From Granulicella arctica (GTDB taxonomy: Bacteria; Acidobacteriota; Terriglobia; Terriglobales; Acidobacteriaceae), in assembly GCF_025685605.1 (NCBI RefSeq), contig NZ_JAGTUT010000001.1, forward strand, positions 3,162,001 through 3,226,000: DNA of 64,000 bases, read 5' to 3'. Positions 27,180 to 35,573 of the stretch are shown in pieces. The position numbers were made by a program, and so were the translations under genes. Within the stretch, counting starts at the first letter, position 1, and every line of letters begins with the position of its first letter. The notes beneath the pieces were generated by a model, which made no database searches, had not been told where the DNA came from, and was given only the letters and a program-made list of their open reading frames with translations.

Positions 27180-27777
27180 TTATGAACCGCTTGTGAATAA
27201 ATAGCTCCCCGGAGCAAGCCAAGTGCCACCTATATAGTGCATACTGTTTTCATGACCTGATTGGCCAGATGCTGATCAGGAAATAAAACCCGCTCCCCTT
27301 TGGCGCACGGCGCCGGCAGCGGCAGGATTTCAAAAGCAAGTCTCAGCTTTAGCTGAGGATTACCAGGAATTTAGAAAAAAGGCCGGCCAGGCTGAGATAT
27401 CGAACCCATTGGCCGGACAGGTTTAGGGAATGAACACATCCGGAAGGCAAACGGCCCCGCCTCTTATTGAGGTTGTTTCGGTCACCTCCGCATGTCGCCT
27501 GCTTGAAGCTTCTCCCATGTCAAAGATTTTGTCCGTGCCGCTGCAATTGCCTCTCTTCAGAGGTGGTTCGCAGCAGGGTTGCCGTTCGATCTCGCACTGG
27601 TCGGGTCCTCGTGTCATTGGAACATCGGCTTCGGCCGCTGCTGCTTGCATGCTTCCACATCCTGTCCGCACCACTGGTGAGCAGCGCTTAGCGATCAGCT
27701 AGCACCGCTCCCGATCCTCCGTCTGCCTGTCCGCTCCGGCCTGAAGAAATCAGGCCCGGGCAGAAAGAGCAGAAGTA
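27180..27777. other. 598-base leader region upstream of the RNase E/G gene, with several hairpins
   Basis: No convincing ORF. Four inverted repeats are visible: CCTGAT/ATCAGG (27256-27280), CTCAGCT/AGCTGAG (27342-27357), CCGGCCA/TGGCCGG (27383-27416) and GGCCTGA/TCAGGCC (27738-27756). The last lies 21 bases before the rne/rng start. A long structured leader is known for E. coli rne, where it lets RNase E control its own mRNA; the same role here is inference. The promoter of the RNase gene must lie in this stretch but I cannot place it. Confidence 0.45.
27214..27228 (-). promoter_or_regulatory. Perfect sigma-54 promoter consensus on the reverse strand
   Basis: Read on the reverse strand the site is TGGCACTTGGCTTGC followed by T, that is TGGCAC-N5-TTGC, exactly the -24/-12 consensus. 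It would start transcription near 27203 running antisense to the DsrE-like gene. No gene follows in that direction, so it is either a promoter for an antisense RNA or a chance match. Confidence 0.35.
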
Positions 27778-30700
27778 ATGTCGAAAGAAATTTATATCTC
27801 CAGCACGCCACACGAGACCCGTCTGGCTATCGTCGAGAACGACGCCCTCACCGAGATCTATTACGAACGCGAGAATGAGTACACACTCGCCGGCTCCATC
27901 TACAACGGCAAAGTAACGCGCGTGCTTCCGGGCATGCAGTCGTCATTTGTCGACATCGGCCTCGAGCGCGATGCATTCCTCTACATCACGGACTTCATGG
28001 AAGAAGCACCCGACTCGGCCGAGTTCGATACGGTCGCAATCGGCGACGGATCGCGTGATTCGAGTCCCCGCGATGCAGGGATCCGCGAGCCTCGCGAGCC
28101 AAGAGAACCACGCGAGCCACGCGAAGCGCGGGTTCCCCGGCTTGAAGGATCAAGTGAAGCCGCACCCCGTGTCGAGGGCCAGAGGACAGAAGGCCAGCGT
28201 GAGGGTCGCGGCGGCGAAGGCCGTGGTGACCGCAATAACGGTGGTCGCGGACGCCGTGGGCGCAATGATCGTAGCGACCGCACACCGAATGTAGATCGTT
28301 CTGCGAACGCCGATTTCCAGCGACCGGATGCTGGTCCTGACGTGCCGCGCGTCGCTCCGGTTGCCCCAATCGCTCCTGCTTTTACTGAGAATGTGGACGG
28401 TGGCGACTTAGGTGAGGGCGCTCCGGGAGCGGATGGTAGCCGCCGGTGGCGCGGTCGTCGTGGCCGTCGTCGTGGCCGCGGTCCGGTCACGGCTGCGGGA
28501 GCTTTACCTGTTGCTGGCGAGCAGCCGATGTATCCCGCCGAGGCTGAGGCCGAGTCGGTTGAGAATATTGCGGAAGAATTATATGTAGACACTGCGCCGA
28601 CCGAGGCAGCGCCGATTGAGGCTAATCCCGAGCAAAGCTATAACGAGAGCCGTCGGAGTGGGCAGGGCGAGCGAAGCCGCAATGAAGGTCGCGGCGACCG
28701 TGGCGGCCGAGATCGTGGTGGGCGAGGCGGACGTGACGAGCGTGGCGGCCGTGAAGATCGCGGAGGTCGTGCGCCACGCGGCTTTGCGCCGTCGCAGAGT
28801 TCGTATGGCTTGGAGAGTAACGCGGAAGAGCTTATGGATGCACCCATAGGCGACCCGATCATCCTTCCGGGTGAGTCCCTTGGAAAGTATCGCAAGGGCG
28901 ACGACGCTGCGGAGACGAAACCCACAAGTACCATCGCGGCTCCCGCTCCTTCAAGCGAATATTCCATTCCAGTAGGCTGGGACGGCGGAGCAACGCTGCC
29001 GGGTGAGTCGCTCTCGCGGCACAAGCGATCAGACAGGTCAGCGGAACCGCGCACCAGTGTGCGAACCGAGACCCGCGCGAATTTTACAAACCCCGCTGTG
29101 GTGCCAGTCGAGGTAGTTCACGCGGCCGTGATCGAAGAGCACGACGGGCTGAGTGTAGCCGAGACCCCCGAGTCACAGCCCGAAGTCGCAATGGCTGCCC
29201 ATCCCGAGTTGGTTCCCGAAGCCGAGATCAGCCACGAGACCAGCTCCAATAGCCAGGCAAGCCCCGAAACGAAGCATGAGCCCGACGTCGAATTTGCACC
29301 GGCGATTGAGGCTGCTGCCGAAACCGAGCCCGCACTTGCGGCAGAGTATGAGCCTGAAGAGGGAGCCGCATCGCATCGCGTCGATCCAGTCGCGGTCAGC
29401 GAGTATCGTCAGAGCGCGGTAATCGAAGAGCCCACAAAGGAGACCGCACCGGAAGTCGACGTTCATGAGGAAGAAGTCGTCGCTCCCACAGAGACCGGCT
29501 TCGGCCACACGCATCTGTTCACCCCGGAGCCGGTGGTTTCTGCGGAGAGCAGTGCAATCGAAGAGCCCATCACAGCGCCGGTATTCGAAGAGCCAGTGAT
29601 CGAGCACTTCGAGCCAATTACGGGCACACCGATGCCGGACTACCTCGCCTCGGATACCACGACCGTGAGCGCGTCGGGCGAGATGCTTTCGGAGACCCCC
29701 GCGGTTGAGCCGGTCAGTGTTCCTGCGCCGATCGAGCAGCCTGAACCCACGGCACCCATCCTGCACGAGGCAGCCGTCATAGATCCCGCAGCAACGGATG
29801 CAACGGACTTGGTCGAAGAGCACGCCGAAGCGTTTGAGGAAGAGGAGGAGGAGCCCGCAACTCAGTCGTTTGCGCCGGGCTCCGGCAATCTCGAGGAAGA
29901 GCTGTTTGAGGAGGACGAGTACGATGTCGCCTCGATGCACGCCTCGCACGATGATGAAAACGATGACCTCGAAGAGGAGACGCTTGAAGGTGCGGCCGAC
30001 CTCGGCACGATGATTCGCGAGATGTCGATCGACCAGATCACCCGCCCAGGCGGCGACCCCGAGGACGATGATGAGGACTTCCTCGAGGAGGATTTTGTCG
30101 GTGAGTCAGAGGAGCTAAGCGGCCGCGAGACATTTGAGGATGAGGATGAAGACCAGGACTCCGAGGAGGCTGCCCGGACCACTGAAGCTGCCGGCGACTT
30201 CTCGAACGAGTTCCGTGAACCCGCCTCGACCGACGCTGCTCCGACCGATGGACAATCCTATAATGAGCGCCGCGGTGGACGGCGGGATGCCCGTCGCGGC
30301 GGTCGCGATCGGGATAAGCGCGGCGGCGATAGCTCCGGGCGTCCGCGGAACACGGGCGGCGGTGGAGATCGAGACCGTGGGCGGTCCGGTGGGCAGCGAC
30401 GCTCGATGCAGGCGACGAACCTGCCGGCAATTAGCGAACTGCTGAAGCCGGGTCAAGAGATCCTTGTACAGATCGCCAAGGAGCCGATCGCGAAGAAGGG
30501 TGCGCGCATCACCTCGCACATCGCCCTCCCCGGTCGCTTCCTTGTCTTTATGCCGACCGTGAACCACACCGGCGTATCGCGCAAGATCGAATCCGATGGC
30601 GAACGCCGTCGCTTGAAGGAGATCCTGCTGAGCGAAAAGGGTGAGGCTGCAGGCGGCTTCATCGTTCGCACCGCAGCCTCGGGCGCAAGCGAAGAGGAGT

Positions 30701-31623
30701 TGCGGAGCGATCTGCGCTTCCTGCTGAACCTCTGGACCGACATCAAGCAGCGCTCAGAGTCCTCGAAGTCGCCGGCCCTGATCTATCACGACCTCAACCT
30801 CGTAGAGCGCATCCTGCGGGATCAGGTAACAGACAACTTCTCCGCAATCTGGGTCGACACCGAGACCGAGTATGAGCGGGTGCTGCGCTTCCTGCAGCGC
30901 TTCCAGCCAAGCCTCATCCGTCGCGTCAAGTTGTACGGCAAAGAGACGCCACTCTTCGAGCAGTTCGGCATCACGGAAGAGATCAACAAGGCGCTTCGCT
31001 CGAAGGTATGGCTCAAGTCCGGCGGATCGATTGTCATCAACCAGACAGAAGCGTTGGTCGCAATCGACATCAACACCGGCAAGTTCGTCGGCAAGACAGC
31101 TCGCCTCGAAGACACCATCGTCAAGACGAACCTCGATGCCATTCCCGAGATCGTCCGGCAGATTCGCCTCCGCGACCTTGGCGGCATCATCATCATCGAC
31201 TTCATCGACATGGATGAGCGAAAGAACCGCAACAAGGTCATGGCTGCCCTCGAAGATGAATTGAAGAGCGATCGCGCTCCGTCAAAGGTCCTGCAGTTCA
31301 ACGACTTCGGTCTGGTGGCCATCACCCGCAAACGGGTCAAGCAGTCGCTCGAGCGCACCCTGTCGACCACTTGCAACGTCTGCGTCGGCACAGGCATGGT
31401 CAAGTCGCCGGTCACGGTGTGCAACGACATCTACATCGAGATGCGAAAGATGTACAAGCACCTCGATAAGGGTGACGTCATGCTGCGCGTCCACCCCGAG
31501 GTGGTCAAGCAGTTGAAGAGCCCGGGCACCAAGTGGCTACAGGAGATGGAAGAGATGTCCGGAAAGACAATCCTGGTCAAATCCGATCCAAGCCTCCACC
31601 CCGAGCAGTTTGATATTCACTAA
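27778..31623 (+). CDS. Ribonuclease E/G with an ~800-residue insert in the S1 domain
   Basis: 1281 residues. Residues 1-74 are the start of the S1 RNA-binding domain (YNGKVTRVLPGMQSSFVDIG). About residues 75-880 are low complexity: repeated RE/EP and RGG-like arginine-rich blocks, a long Glu/Pro/Ala stretch, and acidic runs. The S1 domain then resumes at about 882 with ISELLKPGQEILVQ and GARITSHIALPGRFLVFMP. The catalytic DNase I-like part has Asp1097 (VAIDINTGKF) and Asp1141 (IIIIDFIDM), and the zinc-link CNVC at 1199-1202. It processes and decays RNA in the cytoplasm. Unlike E. coli RNase E, whose disordered scaffold is C-terminal, the disorder is inserted within S1. Confidence 0.92.
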   Translation: MSKEIYISSTPHETRLAIVENDALTEIYYERENEYTLAGSIYNGKVTRVLPGMQSSFVDIGLERDAFLYITDFMEEAPDSAEFDTVAIGDGSRDSSPRDAGIREPREPREPREPREARVPRLEGSSEAAPRVEGQRTEGQREGRGGEGRGDRNNGGRGRRGRNDRSDRTPNVDRSANADFQRPDAGPDVPRVAPVAPIAPAFTENVDGGDLGEGAPGADGSRRWRGRRGRRRGRGPVTAAGALPVAGEQPMYPAEAEAESVENIAEELYVDTAPTEAAPIEANPEQSYNESRRSGQGERSRNEGRGDRGGRDRGGRGGRDERGGREDRGGRAPRGFAPSQSSYGLESNAEELMDAPIGDPIILPGESLGKYRKGDDAAETKPTSTIAAPAPSSEYSIPVGWDGGATLPGESLSRHKRSDRSAEPRTSVRTETRANFTNPAVVPVEVVHAAVIEEHDGLSVAETPESQPEVAMAAHPELVPEAEISHETSSNSQASPETKHEPDVEFAPAIEAAAETEPALAAEYEPEEGAASHRVDPVAVSEYRQSAVIEEPTKETAPEVDVHEEEVVAPTETGFGHTHLFTPEPVVSAESSAIEEPITAPVFEEPVIEHFEPITGTPMPDYLASDTTTVSASGEMLSETPAVEPVSVPAPIEQPEPTAPILHEAAVIDPAATDATDLVEEHAEAFEEEEEEPATQSFAPGSGNLEEELFEEDEYDVASMHASHDDENDDLEEETLEGAADLGTMIREMSIDQITRPGGDPEDDDEDFLEEDFVGESEELSGRETFEDEDEDQDSEEAARTTEAAGDFSNEFREPASTDAAPTDGQSYNERRGGRRDARRGGRDRDKRGGDSSGRPRNTGGGGDRDRGRSGGQRRSMQATNLPAISELLKPGQEILVQIAKEPIAKKGARITSHIALPGRFLVFMPTVNHTGVSRKIESDGERRRLKEILLSEKGEAAGGFIVRTAASGASEEELRSDLRFLLNLWTDIKQRSESSKSPALIYHDLNLVERILRDQVTDNFSAIWVDTETEYERVLRFLQRFQPSLIRRVKLYGKETPLFEQFGITEEINKALRSKVWLKSGGSIVINQTEALVAIDINTGKFVGKTARLEDTIVKTNLDAIPEIVRQIRLRDLGGIIIIDFIDMDERKNRNKVMAALEDELKSDRAPSKVLQFNDFGLVAITRKRVKQSLERTLSTTCNVCVGTGMVKSPVTVCNDIYIEMRKMYKHLDKGDVMLRVHPEVVKQLKSPGTKWLQEMEEMSGKTILVKSDPSLHPEQFDIH

Positions 31624-31644
31624 ATCGCTCTGAAGGAAAGCGGA

Positions 31645-31676
31645 CGGGCACCTCGCAGCATGCAGGTGCCCGTTTT
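31645..31676 (+). terminator. Rho-independent terminator after RNase E/G
   Basis: CGGGCACCT (31645-31653) pairs with AGGTGCCCG (31664-31672) around a 10-base loop and is followed directly by TTTT. It lies 21 bases after the stop codon. Confidence 0.85.
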
Positions 31677-31820
31677 GCTGGCCGCTAAACGGACAGTCTG
31701 GGCGAAGGCCTGTTATCCATTTCAGATTCGTTAGCGTCTTACACAACATGCTGACAAAGTTCGTGTTGAACTGTGACAAGAACAATGTTCCAGCCGTCTT
31801 AACATTTAGGAGTCAACAAG

Positions 31821-32831
31821 ATGCAGAAGATGAAACCGATCCTCTTTCAAGCGAGTCGCGTAGCGGCCGTAACCTTCCTCGCCGCCGTGACGGGATTTGG
31901 GCTTCAGGCCCAGCAGCCCGCGACCATTGCCTCCACGAGCACGTACGCGACGCAGGCCTATCCAGCATTGAATCTCCAGGCCGCTCTGAAGACTCCGATC
32001 AATATCTTCGATACGGACACATCGAGCAGCAGCTCAAGTTCGAGCACCGATACAACCGATGCCGTTGCCGCCGAACGTTTCACCCTCGGCGAAAGTCTGC
32101 AGCCACCCCCGCGCCGTCGCTATGGCCGCCCACGCTACACCGACAACATGCATAACGCTGACGGCTCAAACAAGTATGCCTTCATCGTCGGTGGCGGCTT
32201 CACCCTGCCGACTGGCGGAACGCACAACACGCTGAAGACCAACTACAACGTTCAGGGCGGAATTGGTCGCAACTTCAATAAGAACTTCGCGGTCATCGCC
32301 CAGTTCGATTGGGCGAACTTCGGTATTCAGACGAACACCCTGAACACACTGCTTGCAACCTACAATCAGCTGGGAGCTACCGACCAGAACGGTGACTCGC
32401 TCACGCAGCTAGGAGGCAGCAGCCATGTATGGTCGTTTACGCTCAATCCAACTTACTACTTCATGGGTGGTGAGAAGAGCGGAGCGTACGTCGTCGCAGG
32501 TGCCGGTTTCTACCATAAGACAGCGAACTTCACGATTCCAGCGGTTGGCGAGTACTGCGACCCTTACTACGGCTGCTATGAATACCAGGCCAACCAGTCC
32601 ATCGATAAATACACGAGCAATGCGTTCGGTGTGAATGGTGGTATCGGATTTACGTACAAGCCGTCGCGATTCGGAAACCAGAAGCTCTACGCTGAGGCGC
32701 GCTACGTCTTTGTCGACAACTCGCCGAAGCCGTACTCCCTCGGTAGTGCGACCAACAACTACTTCAACGCCTTCCCGCAGAACAGCGCGCGAACCACGTA
32801 CATCCCCATCACGTTTGGTATTCGGTTCTAG
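31821..32831 (+). CDS. Outer-membrane beta-barrel protein
   Basis: 336 residues with a signal peptide (AAVTFLAAVTGFGLQAQ), a Ser-rich linker (SSSSSSSSTDTTD) and a C-terminal barrel of alternating strands (YAFIVGGGFTLPTG, FAVIAQFDWANFGI, SFTLNPTYYFMGG, AYVVAGAGFYHK, KLYAEARYVFVDN). It ends in phenylalanine (PITFGIRF), the usual signal for the BAM machinery. ATG at 31821 has AGGAG nine bases upstream. An OmpA/OmpW-like eight-strand porin is likely; ligand unknown. A long hairpin terminates it. Confidence 0.85.
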   Translation: MQKMKPILFQASRVAAVTFLAAVTGFGLQAQQPATIASTSTYATQAYPALNLQAALKTPINIFDTDTSSSSSSSSTDTTDAVAAERFTLGESLQPPPRRRYGRPRYTDNMHNADGSNKYAFIVGGGFTLPTGGTHNTLKTNYNVQGGIGRNFNKNFAVIAQFDWANFGIQTNTLNTLLATYNQLGATDQNGDSLTQLGGSSHVWSFTLNPTYYFMGGEKSGAYVVAGAGFYHKTANFTIPAVGEYCDPYYGCYEYQANQSIDKYTSNAFGVNGGIGFTYKPSRFGNQKLYAEARYVFVDNSPKPYSLGSATNNYFNAFPQNSARTTYIPITFGIRF

Positions 32832-32855
32832 CTCCAACCCGAACATCTATACCGT

Positions 32856-32904
32856 GAACGAAGAACAGGCTGTGGCGTTGATCGCCACAGCCTGTTCTTC
32901 GTTC
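32856..32904. terminator. 22-base-pair perfect hairpin between convergent genes
   Basis: Arms 32856-32877 and 32883-32904 are fully complementary with a TTGAT loop. It sits between the stop of the barrel protein (32831) and that of the reverse gene ending at 32927, so it can stop transcription from both sides. Neither flank has a long T-run. Confidence 0.75.
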
Positions 32905-32926
32905 GAATGGAATTTGAGTCGTCAAC

Positions 32927-33601
32927 TTATTTCAGAAGCCATGCGGCCTTGCGAAATCGCATGCTGTCGTTACAACGAATCGATGCGATGAGCACTGGGG
33001 TTTTCATAAGTTGCAGCGGCGCAGCGGAAAAGGTTTGGCGTCGAGATGAGAGAATTGTCGGCGGTTTTCTGTGATTGAGTGTTGCTGCATCGAGTGCCGA
33101 AATACTCAGGACCTTGCAGCCGGTGCCTGGTGTGATGTCAATCGTTGCAATTCGTCCTAGCGGCGGTAGCGAGTGTGGTGTCATCAGTGTCTCGTTCGGC
33201 GCGTGCGGGATATCGTCAGCGTAGGGAGTCGCATGCTTGCAGTGCTGGCTTCGTGCATCGATCGTGTAGCACTGATAGAGCCAATCAGGCGGAACAAGTG
33301 TGCTGCCGACTTTCAAGCTGAACAGTGATCCTTCCATGGCCACAAGCTTTTCTTCTGCGGCACGAGTGACGCAGTCTTCCGGATCATCGGGAACGGTAGC
33401 AAGGAAATGCAGGAGGGAGCTTCGTTGTTCGAGAGCGGACTTGCCTTGCAGCGCAGTCAGGAGCGAGTCAAAGCGATGTTGCAAAGGCGCACAGGCGGAA
33501 CTTACTCCTGCATGTTTCGCGGGTTGCGCCAGACAACTACTCGTCAGCACGATCAGAGTGAAGAGCGACACGCCACGTAGTTGCAATTTTCCAACGATCA
33601 T
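32927..33601 (-). CDS. Hypothetical exported protein
   Basis: 224 residues from the ATG at 33601, where LRGVSLFTLIVLTSSCLAQ forms a signal peptide, possibly with a lipobox-like cysteine (SSC). Four further cysteines (SSACAPL, DPEDCVT, YQCYTI, QHCKH) suggest disulfides. A helical segment (LQHRFDSLLTALQGKSALEQRSSLLHFL) follows the signal peptide. I do not recognise a family. An in-frame start at 33715 would put 38 extra polar residues before the signal peptide, so I rejected it. Expected location is the periplasm or outer surface. Confidence 0.6.
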   Translation of the reverse strand: MIVGKLQLRGVSLFTLIVLTSSCLAQPAKHAGVSSACAPLQHRFDSLLTALQGKSALEQRSSLLHFLATVPDDPEDCVTRAAEEKLVAMEGSLFSLKVGSTLVPPDWLYQCYTIDARSQHCKHATPYADDIPHAPNETLMTPHSLPPLGRIATIDITPGTGCKVLSISALDAATLNHRKPPTILSSRRQTFSAAPLQLMKTPVLIASIRCNDSMRFRKAAWLLK

Positions 33602-33791
33602 TCCACCACTCGGGTGCCGACCGACAGATCGTCTAAATCGACTGTTGATAAGGTATTTGTAGATCTCATCCCAGGACGCCAAAGGAGCAAGCTCCCCCCG
33701 GATAGGGGAGGCCAAAGCCTCAAGGTACCTCGGGCGGCCTATTAAGCAGTCCTGAAAGTTGGCCCTTTCGCGACCTTGGATTCTATCGAAG

Positions 33792-35138
33792 CTAGTGCTT
33801 CATGGCCGCCTCAATCTCCGCAGCCGTATGAGGAAGCTTGGCGATCAGGTCGTCGAGCTTTCCTTGATCATCGACATAAACGACGTCTTCGATGCGTACG
33901 CCAATGTTTTCTTCAGGGAGATAAATCCCAGGCTCGATGGTGAAGACCATACCCTTCTCGAGCGGTCTGGAGTAGATCCACGGGTCATGGACGTCGATGC
34001 CGACCAAGTGGCCGATCCCATGAATCATGTACTTCCCGAGCGATTCGCCGTGGAGATCCTTGCCATGCTCATTAATGTAGTTGAACGCCACGGTATCAAG
34101 GGAGTCGGGCTCCTTGTGATTCGGGTCGTTGATCTTCGATTTGCCTGCGACGAAGGCAGCAGCAGCAGCGCGCTGAGCCCCGAGCACAAGATCATAGATC
34201 TCCCGCTGCCGGGCGGTAAACCTTCCATTCACAGGCAGCGTCCGCGTGATATCGCTGGCGTACATGCTGTACTCACCTGCAGCATCAATCACGACAAGGT
34301 CGCCGGACTTCATCGTGGCGGCATTCGAACTGTAGTGCAGAGTGGTGGCGTTCTTTCCCGAGCCGACAATAGGCGCATAGGAGACGCGCTCGCAGCCCTC
34401 ATCCATCAGCTTCCCAATGATGACGCCAGCGACATGGCCCTCAGTTGCGCCGGGTCGAACCGCCTTCATCTCCGCTAGCTGCGCGGCGATTGACGCATCC
34501 GAAGCCTTGCGGAGCAAGGCTACTTCAGCGGGAGACTTGATGGCCCGCAGCTCCGTGGTGAGGTCGGTGACGTCCTGCGTGGGAGGCGTCGTGCCGAGTC
34601 CAATGCTCGCCGCGAAGAAGTCGAGCAGGGCCTTCGTCTGTTTGGAGTCAGGCTCCGTCCACACACTTCCGAGGCGGTGCGTAGGAGAGATGGCGCTGAG
34701 GATCGCCGGCATCTCCGCCATCGCGTGAACCTCGTCGACGCCGGTTGCGGTCGTAACGCCCGGCGTGGCGGCATCCATCTTCACCCCCGTGTACTTCTCG
34801 GTGCGAAGCTGCCGCGCAGGAAGAAAAAGTATCTCGCGATAGGGGCGCATGGCGCGAGCCGGTGTGATGTCGGTTGCGGCGACGGCGGGGCTACTCGCGA
34901 TCACGACCAGCGCGGCACCAGGCTCGTTCCAGCCGGTCAGATAGTAAAAGTCCTCATCCTGACGGTAGGGCATAAAGTCGAGGATGGGTTCCTCAGCGGC
35001 GAAGAAGATGGCGACGCCACCCTTCATCTTGTCGGCAAGAGCGGCGCGACGTGTGCGGTACTCGGGCTTCGGAACGGACTCGAAGGCATGAGCGAAGGTA
35101 GTGCAGGTGAGGAGAGCTAGGGCGAGCAACGTGCGCAT
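33792..35138 (-). CDS. pepP: Exported Xaa-Pro aminopeptidase (M24B)
   Basis: 448 residues from the ATG at 35138, which has AAGGA five bases upstream; the GTG at 35156 is less likely. A signal peptide (LLALALLTCTTFAHA) precedes the creatinase N-domain (KMKGGVAIFFAAEEP, FYYLTGWNEPGA). The pita-bread metal ligands are all present: DAAGEY and SDITRT (two Asp), HGIGHLVGIDVHD (His), FTIEPGIY (Glu) and RIEDVV (Glu). It removes N-terminal residues before proline. The signal peptide puts it in the periplasm, unlike cytosolic E. coli PepP, so it probably recycles or scavenges peptides. Confidence 0.9.
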   Translation of the reverse strand: MRTLLALALLTCTTFAHAFESVPKPEYRTRRAALADKMKGGVAIFFAAEEPILDFMPYRQDEDFYYLTGWNEPGAALVVIASSPAVAATDITPARAMRPYREILFLPARQLRTEKYTGVKMDAATPGVTTATGVDEVHAMAEMPAILSAISPTHRLGSVWTEPDSKQTKALLDFFAASIGLGTTPPTQDVTDLTTELRAIKSPAEVALLRKASDASIAAQLAEMKAVRPGATEGHVAGVIIGKLMDEGCERVSYAPIVGSGKNATTLHYSSNAATMKSGDLVVIDAAGEYSMYASDITRTLPVNGRFTARQREIYDLVLGAQRAAAAAFVAGKSKINDPNHKEPDSLDTVAFNYINEHGKDLHGESLGKYMIHGIGHLVGIDVHDPWIYSRPLEKGMVFTIEPGIYLPEENIGVRIEDVVYVDDQGKLDDLIAKLPHTAAEIEAAMKH

Positions 35139-35201
35139 AAGTGTCCTTGGGTTCACGTCATTCTAGCGCGTAGGGTCAATGCTCGGTCGTATTTTGCGGA
35201 A

Positions 35202-35573
35202 TCACCCGGCGATGGTGAGCGAGCCAAGCGCGACGACGGAAGCCATGGAAAACAGTGAAAGGATGACAGCGGGAATCCCGATGCTCTGAACCTCGAAGTC
35301 GCCAGAGCGGCGCATCAGAGGTACGGCGGCGAAGGCTATCAGCAGCGCGACGACAGGCGCAGCAATCAAGCCAAATTCGCCCAACTTGAGATGGCTACCC
35401 GGAAAGCTGCGGACGAGCAATTGGATCAGATTCAGAGCGACGATCACGAGTCCAAGTAGAACCCCGGTGGAAGCGGATTTCGTGCGGCTACCGCGGAGGG
35501 TCCAGAGGCAGTAAAGATGGCCTGCGAGGGGAACGATAGCCGCAATCCAGATCGTGAGCGTGAAGAGATTCAA
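35202..35573 (-). CDS. Small integral membrane protein coupled to the GT2 gene
   Basis: 123 residues with four predicted membrane helices (LTIWIAAIVPLAGHLYCLW, TGVLLGLVIVALNLIQLLV, FGLIAAPVVALLIAFAAVP, AVILSLFSMASVVALGSL). The start overlaps the stop of the glycosyltransferase upstream by four bases, so the two are translated together and may act as a pair in the inner membrane. No family recognised. Confidence 0.65.
   Translation of the reverse strand: MNLFTLTIWIAAIVPLAGHLYCLWTLRGSRTKSASTGVLLGLVIVALNLIQLLVRSFPGSHLKLGEFGLIAAPVVALLIAFAAVPLMRRSGDFEVQSIGIPAVILSLFSMASVVALGSLTIAG

Noticed and set aside
27420..27460. CCGGAAGG near 27437 as a possible SRP RNA loop
   Set aside because: The flanking sequence needed for the SRP signature (GTCAGG before, AGCAGCC after) is missing.
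27430..27702. 90-codon ORF in the RNase leader
   Set aside because: No ribosome site, no family, and it overlaps structured RNA repeats.
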